A stretch of DNA of 64,000 nucleotides. Origin: Sphingobium sp. GTDB lineage: Bacteria; Pseudomonadota; Alphaproteobacteria; Sphingomonadales; Sphingomonadaceae. The stretch is taken from the NCBI GenBank assembly GCA_009360885.1, contig SPEL01000004.1, positions 62,001-126,000 on the forward strand, in the 5' to 3' direction. The notes under the pieces were generated by a model. That model was not told the origin of the DNA, did not search any database, and saw only the letters and a list, made by a program, of their open reading frames with translations. The position numbers and the translations under genes were made by a program. Below, piece by piece: positions 54,077 to 62,476 of the stretch (position 1 is its first letter; every line of letters begins with the position of its first letter).

Positions 54077-55585
54077 GCCTGTGAAACGGATGCTATCCGC
54101 ATCACGGAAAATACGGCGTTGCCGCTCTTCCATTTGCGCCTTCATCACTGGCCAGTTGACGCCAATCATTTTGCCGTCACGTTTAACCTGTTTCCCGGCA
54201 ATCCATGTCGCATCAATATCATGCTGATATGCAAAGTTCAGCACCCTATCCGCAAGGCTGCCAGAGGGCGGGAAGCCAAAGCGATCTGTCCTTAGCATCA
54301 ACAAATCGGCCCGCTTGCCAACTTCCACACTGCCTATCTGGTCATCCATGCGAATGGCTTTTGCTCCTAAGCTGGTCGCAAAAGAGAGGATGTCGGCAGA
54401 TTCCAGAGTGCGAACAATCGCAGCATTGGTTGCGCCCTTATGCAACCCCCAAAGGGCGGCGCGGCAATGCTCGAAAAAATCCCATGTGAGAGCCAGAGGC
54501 ACATCAATTCCAATGCCTACTGGCACCCCGGCTTTCATAGCACGGCCATGGACCGAGGGCGAAGCATAAGGGAATTCTCCCATGACTGATGACGCAATAT
54601 GCCCACCACTATCACGAAGATAACCGAGTTCCGCATCTGTCAGGTCATTGCCATGGGAAATATGATAATCCGGGCCTAGCAAATCTGCTTTGGCAAGATC
54701 GGTGATGACACGATATTCATGGGGCAGCGCCATCCCCTCATCACCCGCACGACCAGCGACATGCTGCGTCATCAGGCGGGCGCCAAGGCGGCGACCAAGA
54801 ACAATTTCCTGACGGATGGATTCGACGGTCCGGGGAGCAAATTCGATATGCCCCAGTGCCACCCCAAATTGTAATGGATCCGTGCTGGATGAAAAATATT
54901 TATCCCTTATGACTGCGGCATGCGCGAGGTGCCACTCATCCGGCTCTTTGTATATTTCATGCGATGCCTGCGCGGTTGAGATCGTATCCCCCGCACCATA
55001 GCTGGGTGTGTGGCCCGTCTGATAACAGAAAAAGCCCCCAATGCCGCTATCTTTCAGGCCTTTGGCGGCGGCGTCACCCTTTTCCGGCGAATGGATCACA
55101 TGGGCATGATCGACGATGGAGGTGACACCATTATCAATCGCCGACAGACCGCCGATCAACTGGGCGAAATATAAATCCTCTGGCGTATAGACCACGCCCA
55201 TCGCCATATTATTGTAACGCAGATAGTCTCTGTAATTCTTTGATGATTTCACCAGTCTGGCCGCCAATATGGTTTCCCACACATGGCGGTGCCCGTCTAT
55301 CATGCCGGGCATGATGATTTTCCCATCGCCGGGAATGATCTCGGCGCTGCCTGCTGTAATGTTTTTCGCTATTGCTACGATACGGCCATCGCGGATGAGG
55401 ATGTCCGTTTCATATAATTCTTCCTTATTTGCATTCATCGTGAGGATGCTGGCGTTACGGATCAAATAAGCCTGTGGCGGCTTCACCTTGGCGGCGACCT
55501 TGGCAGGCAGAATGGCCGAGGCGGTTGTTACAACTGCGGCGGCGGCCCCTAAGCGCAGAAACTCTTTCCGATTCAGTGTCATCAT
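54074..55585 (-). CDS. Exported amidohydrolase-superfamily deaminase/hydrolase (TRZ/ATZ-like)
   Basis: A 503-residue metal-dependent hydrolase. An N-terminal signal resembling a Tat signal with an RK pair (NRKEFLRLGAAAAV) covers about 32 residues. The first metal motif is IDGHRHVWE near 97, further His ligands are in SIVDHAHVIH near 157, MTQHVAG near 273 and HISHGNDLTD near 312, and the Asp in GIGIDVPLA near 362. The C-terminal composite domain is intact. Related enzymes deaminate or dechlorinate N-heterocycles such as cytosine or triazines; the substrate here is unknown. It follows two TonB receptor genes on the same strand. Confidence 0.88.
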   Translation of the reverse strand: MMTLNRKEFLRLGAAAAVVTTASAILPAKVAAKVKPPQAYLIRNASILTMNANKEELYETDILIRDGRIVAIAKNITAGSAEIIPGDGKIIMPGMIDGHRHVWETILAARLVKSSKNYRDYLRYNNMAMGVVYTPEDLYFAQLIGGLSAIDNGVTSIVDHAHVIHSPEKGDAAAKGLKDSGIGGFFCYQTGHTPSYGAGDTISTAQASHEIYKEPDEWHLAHAAVIRDKYFSSSTDPLQFGVALGHIEFAPRTVESIRQEIVLGRRLGARLMTQHVAGRAGDEGMALPHEYRVITDLAKADLLGPDYHISHGNDLTDAELGYLRDSGGHIASSVMGEFPYASPSVHGRAMKAGVPVGIGIDVPLALTWDFFEHCRAALWGLHKGATNAAIVRTLESADILSFATSLGAKAIRMDDQIGSVEVGKRADLLMLRTDRFGFPPSGSLADRVLNFAYQHDIDATWIAGKQVKRDGKMIGVNWPVMKAQMEERQRRIFRDADSIRFTG

Positions 55586-55596
55586 CTGTTCCCTGT

Positions 55597-55631
55597 AAAT
55601 TTAGGGAGAGGAAGTGTGGGCTCCCTCTCCC
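55597..55631 (-). terminator. Hairpin between TonB receptor and amidohydrolase genes
   Basis: On the minus strand GGGAGAGG (55631-55624) pairs with CCTCTCCC (55611-55604), followed by TAAATTT. It lies between the receptor stop and the amidohydrolase start and would attenuate or end transcription. Confidence 0.5.
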
Positions 55632-55643
55632 CTTGGTTCAGTT

Positions 55644-57893
55644 TCAGAAAGCCGTGCGCAGGTTAACGCCAACTGTGCGCGGCGTTACGCTAATCGTCGC
55701 CTGCTCTGTGCCCAGTGAAGATGTCACCCGTAATTTGCCGGCGGAATCGAACATATTCTGAACAAACAAATATATCCCTGTACGGCCCCTTTCGATGCCG
55801 CCACGGAAATTAAATGTCGCATAATTTCCTTGTTTTTCCTGATAGGTATTGGTCGGGCGGAACTCAGAATAGCTACTGCCGACATAATTCCCATCGACAT
55901 GGAGCAGCCCGCTAAGATCAGTGCCTATCGCCCAGTTATAATCCGCCGATCCGGATACGGTAACCTCCGGCTCAAACGGAATACGATCCCCTTTTCTGCC
56001 CGCAGCAGATGCCAGATCATTAATCTGGTCTTCCTTCAGCTTCGCAGTCAGATAATTCGCCGCAAGAGTGAGGTTAAGCCCGCGCATCGGACGAACCGTG
56101 CTGGACATTTCTATACCTTTAATGCGCGCCGACCCGATATTGGTGATGAACTGAAAGGCTCCATTGGCCGTTCGGGCCGTTGTTTGCATATCAGACCAGT
56201 CAATCATATAGGTCGCGACATCAAATGTAACACGCCCACCCGCCAGCGCCGTCTTTACCCCGGCTTCATAGCTCCATAATTTATCCGCCTGATAAGCAAC
56301 CAGTTCAGCAGGCAGACCCGGCACGTTATTGGCACCACCCGGGCGCATACCCTGACTAGCCTGTGCATAAAGCATCAGACCTTTTTGGGGTTCATAGCTA
56401 ATGTTGAACTTGGCAATCGTACCGGATGCATCGCTATTAAAATTAGCTTCCGGCCCGGCGACCGACCCATTTAGATAATTGGTTTGGGTAACATGCGTTT
56501 TTGTCGTCTTTTCATATTTATAGTAGCGCAGCCCTGCCGTCAGGCTCAGCCCCGGTAAGGCATTCCATGTACCTTCACCAAAGGCTGCTTTCTGGTTCAG
56601 GGTGGTAGCGATTAGACGCTGTCCCAGATAGACCAGCGGTGTCATGGCATCCCCGGTTGCCGCATCGACCCGCACAACCGCACTGTCGCTGGAATCCTTG
56701 CGGTCTTCCAGAAAGCCACCAACTGTCCATTCCACCGGCCCGGTGCTGCCTGACAAGCGCAGTTCATGCACCCATACTGTCATATCAGAGGGCTGGCGGT
56801 TAATGGCAGGCAATAATGCATTGGCATAATTGGCATAGGCTTCGCGCTGGCTAGTCGAACAGGCCGCACTTTGCCCGAAATAAAGGGAGCAATAATTCCC
56901 ATTTTGCGCGAATATCAGGCCGCTTCTGGTGGTATCGAGGTTCCTCGTTACATCCCATTTATAATAAGAGGACGTCCCGGTAAGGGATGCAAAGCCCATG
57001 TCCCATTTCAATGTGGCATTCACCAGATCGAGCTTATTGGGGAAATACAGACGGGCATATCCGTTGCTCTTATACTGACCGGCTTCCGGATACCATGTGG
57101 CCCCGTCTTCAAATGTCTGATCCTGATGGATATAGGTGGCGTTAACGGATATGTCTTCGCTGGGGGTCAGGCCAAGCATGAACCGTCCTCCCCAGTTCTT
57201 AGTCTTATTTATATCCGACATGCCCAGACGCACATTATCGACATAGCCGGGGCGATTTTCCTTATAAAGGACCGCGCGCACCGCCATCAAATTCTCAATA
57301 ACGGGAACGTTAATCATCCCCTTGGTCCAAAAGCCTGTTGAACCGCCCTTTATGCTCGAAACCTGCCCGTCAAAGGCGCCTTCCATCTTCGTGCTGTCGG
57401 GCTTGTTAAACAGAATACGCACCGTTCCGCCCATGGAACTGGAACCATAAAGCGTCCCCTGCGGGCCACGCAGCACCTCAACGCGCGTCACGTCGAACAG
57501 GTTAAGATCTGGCGAATTGAGGCTGGGGTCCGTTCCCGCTGTTGTCGGACCGGTTACAGGTGTTTCATCATAATATAGGCCTACCGTAGCCTCACCAGAT
57601 CCATTGATGCCGCGTATAGTGATGCGGCGCTGACCGGTTGCCCCTTCCGTTAGCTGAAGCCCCGGCACCGCCCGAATATAATCTGCAATGCCTGATGCAC
57701 CAAGGCGGGATATGTCTTCGCCTGATAACACAGCGATACTGAGCGGTGTTTCCTGAAGGGTGGTTTCACGCTTTAACGCGGTCACCACAATTCCCTCAAT
57801 CTGTTCTGAATCAGTTTGCTGCGCCTGCACACCCCCTGCTGCAAACGCATAGCTGAGCGCGGACATAGCGCACATCCATTTCATCATGTTCAT
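55644..57893 (-). CDS. TonB-dependent receptor, paralogue of the STN receptor
   Basis: A 749-residue receptor with a signal peptide (residues 1-24, ending GGVQAQ) and no STN domain. Its plug segments GQRRITIRGINGSGEATVGL, YYDETPVTGPT and VEVLRGPQGTLYGSSSMGG match the upstream receptor closely (QQRLSLRGLQGAGENMVGYY, FDEIPISGP, GPQGTLYGAGSVGG), so the two arose by duplication. The ATG at 57893 follows GGGGGT and gives a proper signal sequence. It lies between the STN receptor and the amidohydrolase genes. Substrate unknown. Confidence 0.92.
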   Translation of the reverse strand: MNMMKWMCAMSALSYAFAAGGVQAQQTDSEQIEGIVVTALKRETTLQETPLSIAVLSGEDISRLGASGIADYIRAVPGLQLTEGATGQRRITIRGINGSGEATVGLYYDETPVTGPTTAGTDPSLNSPDLNLFDVTRVEVLRGPQGTLYGSSSMGGTVRILFNKPDSTKMEGAFDGQVSSIKGGSTGFWTKGMINVPVIENLMAVRAVLYKENRPGYVDNVRLGMSDINKTKNWGGRFMLGLTPSEDISVNATYIHQDQTFEDGATWYPEAGQYKSNGYARLYFPNKLDLVNATLKWDMGFASLTGTSSYYKWDVTRNLDTTRSGLIFAQNGNYCSLYFGQSAACSTSQREAYANYANALLPAINRQPSDMTVWVHELRLSGSTGPVEWTVGGFLEDRKDSSDSAVVRVDAATGDAMTPLVYLGQRLIATTLNQKAAFGEGTWNALPGLSLTAGLRYYKYEKTTKTHVTQTNYLNGSVAGPEANFNSDASGTIAKFNISYEPQKGLMLYAQASQGMRPGGANNVPGLPAELVAYQADKLWSYEAGVKTALAGGRVTFDVATYMIDWSDMQTTARTANGAFQFITNIGSARIKGIEMSSTVRPMRGLNLTLAANYLTAKLKEDQINDLASAAGRKGDRIPFEPEVTVSGSADYNWAIGTDLSGLLHVDGNYVGSSYSEFRPTNTYQEKQGNYATFNFRGGIERGRTGIYLFVQNMFDSAGKLRVTSSLGTEQATISVTPRTVGVNLRTAF

Positions 57894-58097
57894 ACCCCCG
57901 TTTATCTCTTTCGCACCTCCTTCCAGACCAATCCCCCCTCCATCTCTCTCGCTCCATGCCTGACAGGCGCAGAACCCCGTCCTCTGGACGGGCTGCACCC
58001 GCACAAAGTTGCATTGAAACTGCTGAAATGATTTATGTTCTTAATAAGGGGGGACGACAGGAAACGCGTTTACCCCACCCCATCAGTAATAAAAATG

Positions 58098-60632
58098 TCA
58101 GAAACGACGCTGAAGCATCACGGTGAAGGTGCGCGGGGGAATCCAGTGGGTCAGACGCTCCACCTCAACAAAGCTTTCCACATAATCCGTGCCCTTTATA
58201 TTCATCAGATTATCAATCTGTGCTACGACGCGCCAATTGTTGCGCCGCAAATCCATACCCAGACCGATGCGGGTAAAATCACCCATTTCTTCATAATAAG
58301 GGCTTTTAGGGTTAGGCTCTGACCGGGATCGGCCACGATATTCCACCGACGCAGAAAGGGCAGCGCTGACACCGCCTATTTCCATCGCATAGCGCATTCT
58401 CACCTGCCCCCCGACAGAAGGAATATAGGGCAATCTATCCCCCTTGCGCCCCGGTGCGATAGCCACATTGGCGGGCTGGTCATCGCTATATTTTGCATCC
58501 AGCACAGAAAGATTGGCCGCCATCGCCCACCGGCTGCCCCATGCCCATTCCACATCCGCCTCGATACCGCGAATGGTTGAATCCCCCCCATTCAGCACGA
58601 ACACATAGCCCGGTATTCTGGTCGCGATCTGCATGTTGCGCCATTGGGTTTGGAACATCGCGACGCTGCCATTCAGCCGGTCATCTGCCATGGCAAGCCT
58701 CGCGCCTAGTTCATGCGACCTGACGGTATCTGGCGCGAATTCAACCAATGCTGCATCCAGCGACGGAATTGTATTGACCCCACCCGGCCTGAACCCTGTC
58801 GCTTCCGTTGCATATAAAACGAGGGATGGCGTTACCTGATACGCGACGTTCGCCTTACCAACAAAGCCGGCAGCATGGGTGGAACGATTAACCGGCGGCC
58901 CCATAATCATATTCGTCAACATGCTGGTCATCTGTACTTCGCTGCTCGAATATTTTTTATAGGCGTACCGCCTGCCGCCAATAGTGAAGGTGATGTCGGC
59001 GCCCATCTTCCAGTTAAGCTCCCCAAAAACAGCGCCCTGTCTTGTGCCCATGGAGATTGCGCGGGAGGACACGGGAAACGACATCGGAGGCACCTGCCCC
59101 GTTCCCGCGTCTACCGGATAAGCGGTGCTGACACTGGCATCATCACGATTTTCGGAAAAAACACCGACCGTCCAACCCAGCGCAGCCCCAGCAGCAGAAC
59201 TGAGGCGGGCTTCGTATATTTGCGCCCGCACTTCCATTGGCTGAATGTTCACAGCGGGCAATTGCCGGATCACTTCTGCGCGATAATCGGCCTTTTCTGC
59301 TTCCGTGCATGGGTTACTGAAAAACAGCACACAATTATGGGCCGCAGGAAGATTGGCCTCTACCCCTCTGGTAATATCGCGAAATCGCGTTGATCGCCAC
59401 CGATAGCGCCCTGCGACCAAAGTGGCGTTTACCGGCCCGGGACTCCACTTCACGGTGATACTACCCAGCAGAAAATCATTAGGAAAAGGCAAGCGTTCGG
59501 CATAGTCAGTTCTGCGTACACCCAGCGCCGCAAACCCTAATGAAGTGTCATAAATGTGCTGATCCTGATAGGCCAACACAGCATCCAATGAGAGATTTTC
59601 ATTGGCACTATATGTCACGCTGGCTCGCAACCCCTGTGTCCGGCTCTCATCAATAGTATCGCGGCGCAGGCGAATATTATCCACGGCCCCCGGCAGCTTC
59701 TCTGCATAGCCCGCCAGCCGAATACCCAACTGCCCGTTGACCGCGGAAAGGTTAGAAACCGCACCGACACGCGCACCGGGCATTCCCTCTGCACTATATA
59801 TCATCGCCAATTCGGCAAAAGCGTAGGATCGGCCCGTATCTGGCTTGGCGGGTAGCAAGCGTATCGTACCCCCGACAGAGCCAGCCCCATATAATGTGCC
59901 CTGCGGGCCACGCAGTACTTCCACCCGGCTCATGTCAAACCAGCGCAAATCCGGTGTCATCGCGCTCACGTCTGATGTGGCACTATTAGGGCCGGAAATA
60001 GGGATTTCGTCAAAATAATAACCCACCATATTTTCACCAGCCCCCTGAAGCCCGCGAAGAGAGAGGCGCTGCTGCCCCGTCCCGGTAAAGATAAGCTGGA
60101 GCCCGCCAATGCGGCCAATTGCATCCCCCAGACCATAAGGGGATAAAGCGCTAAGGCCATCATCCTGAACGACGATGAAAGACTCCGCTAAGCCACCCTT
60201 TAATTCAGGGCGCTTTCTGGCCGTCACAATCACTTGCTCGGTTGCATCGGCTGCGTCCTGTCGCCAGCCACTTACAGGCGGATCAACAACCACATCATGC
60301 TGTCGGCTGGCGCGGATTAAAAAAGAAGACGGCCCTATCACTATCAGTTCCAGTGATGCATTCCGGCGGATCATCAAACTTAGCGCCGCCTGCACCGGCA
60401 TCTTGCCCCGAACTGCGGGCGACATTGTATTCGCAACCGTTGCAGGCAGGAAAAGCACGGATGCGCCGCTTTGCCGAATAGCCTCCCTCAGCGCATTTTG
60501 TAATGCCTGCGCCTCAATATCGAATTTAACCTGTCGCCCTGGCGGATTGGCACTGGCGGGCGACGTGAAAATCATAAAAGAAATGACCAGCCCAAAACAT
60601 ATGCAACCCAAATGACCACATATTTTGCGCAA
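58098..60632 (-). CDS. FecA-type TonB-dependent transducer with STN domain
   Basis: An 844-residue receptor. Signal peptide residues 1-28 (ending SPASA). Residues 33-110 form an STN signalling domain (VKFDIEAQALQNALREAIRQ; VQAALSLMIRRNASLELI), then a TonB-box-like EQVIVTARK near 134, the plug with VEVLRGPQGTLYGAGSVGG near 245, and the barrel ending in TVMLQRRF. The STN domain passes a signal to FecR, encoded just upstream. It lies 9 bases after the FecR gene, forming FecI-FecR-receptor. Confidence 0.94.
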   Translation of the reverse strand: MRKICGHLGCICFGLVISFMIFTSPASANPPGRQVKFDIEAQALQNALREAIRQSGASVLFLPATVANTMSPAVRGKMPVQAALSLMIRRNASLELIVIGPSSFLIRASRQHDVVVDPPVSGWRQDAADATEQVIVTARKRPELKGGLAESFIVVQDDGLSALSPYGLGDAIGRIGGLQLIFTGTGQQRLSLRGLQGAGENMVGYYFDEIPISGPNSATSDVSAMTPDLRWFDMSRVEVLRGPQGTLYGAGSVGGTIRLLPAKPDTGRSYAFAELAMIYSAEGMPGARVGAVSNLSAVNGQLGIRLAGYAEKLPGAVDNIRLRRDTIDESRTQGLRASVTYSANENLSLDAVLAYQDQHIYDTSLGFAALGVRRTDYAERLPFPNDFLLGSITVKWSPGPVNATLVAGRYRWRSTRFRDITRGVEANLPAAHNCVLFFSNPCTEAEKADYRAEVIRQLPAVNIQPMEVRAQIYEARLSSAAGAALGWTVGVFSENRDDASVSTAYPVDAGTGQVPPMSFPVSSRAISMGTRQGAVFGELNWKMGADITFTIGGRRYAYKKYSSSEVQMTSMLTNMIMGPPVNRSTHAAGFVGKANVAYQVTPSLVLYATEATGFRPGGVNTIPSLDAALVEFAPDTVRSHELGARLAMADDRLNGSVAMFQTQWRNMQIATRIPGYVFVLNGGDSTIRGIEADVEWAWGSRWAMAANLSVLDAKYSDDQPANVAIAPGRKGDRLPYIPSVGGQVRMRYAMEIGGVSAALSASVEYRGRSRSEPNPKSPYYEEMGDFTRIGLGMDLRRNNWRVVAQIDNLMNIKGTDYVESFVEVERLTHWIPPRTFTVMLQRRF

Positions 60633-60641
60633 TGACGTTCC

Positions 60642-61565
60642 TTATTCCTGTATCTGCCCGCCAGCCTTCAGCAGGATGATGTCCCCCTGCTGTGTGGCTG
60701 TTATAGGAAGAAGCCGCGTGACAGTATTTGCAAATGCGACATTCTCCCCCGCAGCGAATGACCCAGATAGCACGGAATTTTTGACATCCTTTGCCGGTAC
60801 CAACCGAATGCGGCTATATCGGTTCATCTCGCGGCATGCCGTTTCAAGAGTTTCCCCGTCAAATAAAAGAAGCCCATCGCGCCATGCCAGCATCGCGGCA
60901 AGATTGGGGCGGTCAACCCGGCCATCAGGGGTCAGGCGATCATTTGCCACCAGCGTTCGGGAAACACCATCATGAATGACCTGCGCTTCACCGCTTGCAA
61001 TAAAGATCGTAACCCCATTGTGGTCATCCAGCCGGACTTCCAGCGCAGCATTCGAAACCAAAATATCAGATGCCGCGGCTTTTATCTTAAAGGGCTTCGC
61101 CGCATCGCTGATTTCACAGAAAACCCGGCCACGCTGCAATGTGAAACCCGCACCCAATAACCAGTTCAGGCGAAGGCTACTGTCAGTATCCAGCAAAGCC
61201 TTAGCGCCTTGCCCAATGTCTATCTGACGCCGTTCACCAATCTCTGTTGTTCTGATGCTCGCATAGGCCTGCTGCCACGTTGCCGTACCCGCAATTATTA
61301 CCCCGCCACCAGCCACACCGGCCAGAACAGCGCGGCGACTGAGCCCTGTTTTCACCGGAGACGGATCATAATGTTCGACCAGCTGGGGGCTATATTCAAA
61401 CAACATGGTCGCTGTTTCAAAAGCCCGCGCATGTGCATCTGAGGCCGCCACCCAAGCCCTGAATGCTTTATGGTCATCCTCCGTGCAGTCATCCGCCCGT
61501 AATCGGGCAAGCCACACGGCAGCTTCTATCCCAGCCTGATCTGAAAGGTCCAGCACGCCTACCAC
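60642..61565 (-). CDS. fecR: FecR-family anti-sigma/sensor protein
   Basis: A 307-residue inner-membrane regulator. Residues 10-70 form the cytoplasmic sigma-binding part with the conserved AAVWLARL and FRAWVAASDAHARAFE. A membrane segment with twin Arg, LSRRAVLAGVAGGGVIIAG, is near 75-93. The periplasmic FecR domain follows (TEIGERRQIDIGQGAKALLDTDSSL split, FTLQRGRVFCEIS, FIASGEAQVI), with a C-terminal STN-like part. It starts with GTG at 61565, overlapping the FecI gene by 7 bases. Confidence 0.93.
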   Translation of the reverse strand: MVGVLDLSDQAGIEAAVWLARLRADDCTEDDHKAFRAWVAASDAHARAFETATMLFEYSPQLVEHYDPSPVKTGLSRRAVLAGVAGGGVIIAGTATWQQAYASIRTTEIGERRQIDIGQGAKALLDTDSSLRLNWLLGAGFTLQRGRVFCEISDAAKPFKIKAAASDILVSNAALEVRLDDHNGVTIFIASGEAQVIHDGVSRTLVANDRLTPDGRVDRPNLAAMLAWRDGLLLFDGETLETACREMNRYSRIRLVPAKDVKNSVLSGSFAAGENVAFANTVTRLLPITATQQGDIILLKAGGQIQE

Positions 61566-62158
61566 TCTTTCGTCCAGCTTGTCAGGAACATCGTGGCCCG
61601 CGCCATATGCTTCTCCACCGCACTTTGGGAGATACCCAGTCTGACAGCAATTTCCCGATATCGCAGCCCCTCCAGTCGGTGGAGCAAGAACACCTCCCGT
61701 GTGCGGGGTGGCATGGCCTTAATGCCCTCACGCGCGCGTTGCAAACGTAACTGACTAATCAGCGCCTCATCCTGCAACGGATAATTATCTGCTATGCTGT
61801 TGTATAAATCATCCGGCGTGAATGAAATATTCTGCCTTTGCCGCAGTTCAGCCCGGTGCTGGTCAACATCAATGTTAGTCGCCGCGCGAATAAGAAAACC
61901 CTCGGCATCATGTACCTGATTTTTCTGCTGATAGCGTTGAAGCCGCAGATACGCCTCCTGAAGGGCGTCTTCAGGATCCATTCGGCCTTTCAGGCGCCGA
62001 CCCAGCCGCCCCGCCAGCCTTTTCCATGTTGGCCGATCAATGGTCAATTTGCATCCATTCACGGCTGTTCCGCGAATATCTGCAGAAAATTGAAGGTGAG
62101 ATGAAAGACAACAAAAGAGCGCCCCTGACTTCGATATGAAGATCAAGCCCTTCGTCAT
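61559..62158 (-). CDS. fecI: FecI-family ECF sigma factor
   Basis: The 199-residue frame contains a sigma-70 region 2 (GRMDPEDALQEAYLRLQRY, then FLIRAATNIDVDQHRAE) and region 4 (MPPRTREVFLLHRLEGLRYR followed by EIAVRLGISQSAVEKHMARA). About 35 N-terminal residues before TIDRPTWKRL are not conserved, so the true start may be internal, perhaps a GTG near residue 33. It would drive transcription of the receptor genes downstream when released by FecR. Confidence 0.9.
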   Translation of the reverse strand: MTKGLIFISKSGALFCCLSSHLQFSADIRGTAVNGCKLTIDRPTWKRLAGRLGRRLKGRMDPEDALQEAYLRLQRYQQKNQVHDAEGFLIRAATNIDVDQHRAELRQRQNISFTPDDLYNSIADNYPLQDEALISQLRLQRAREGIKAMPPRTREVFLLHRLEGLRYREIAVRLGISQSAVEKHMARATMFLTSWTKEW

Positions 62159-62476
62159 CCCCCCTTTGTGACAGTTATGATACAGAGAGAGATGCGTATA
62201 GCAAGTGCCATATTATCGGCGAGCATGTGTAGGGTCTGTACCCATTAATTTCATGAACCGTGATGGCCGGTTTGTGGGATGAAATGCAAGGATGTAACGA
62301 GCATGCCATGCCGAGGGCATGGCAAAGCGCAGGCACGCGCCCAATGCGGGGTTTACCCCCCGGATAAGCGCTTTGACACCGCAGTTTACCTGCCACCACT
62401 GTAACAACAAAAATAAGAACGCCGCCCCGTGTCGTCAGGGTAATAGCTCATGGATAAGAGGTAATCGGCCCTGCCA
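62159..62476. other. Intergenic region with longest TAGGGTC-family copy
   Basis: About 318 bases without a gene. The repeat copy starts at 62230 (TAGGGTCTGTACCC, ATTAATTTCATGAACC, then a GATGGCCGGTTTGTGGGATG part) and runs to about 62390, with the hairpins GCCATGCCGAGGGCATGGC at 62305-62323 and GGGGTTTACCCCC near 62348. It shares this order with 53758 onward and, for its first 40 bases, with 39147 onward, so it looks like the end of an insertion element whose transposase is gone. Confidence 0.6.
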
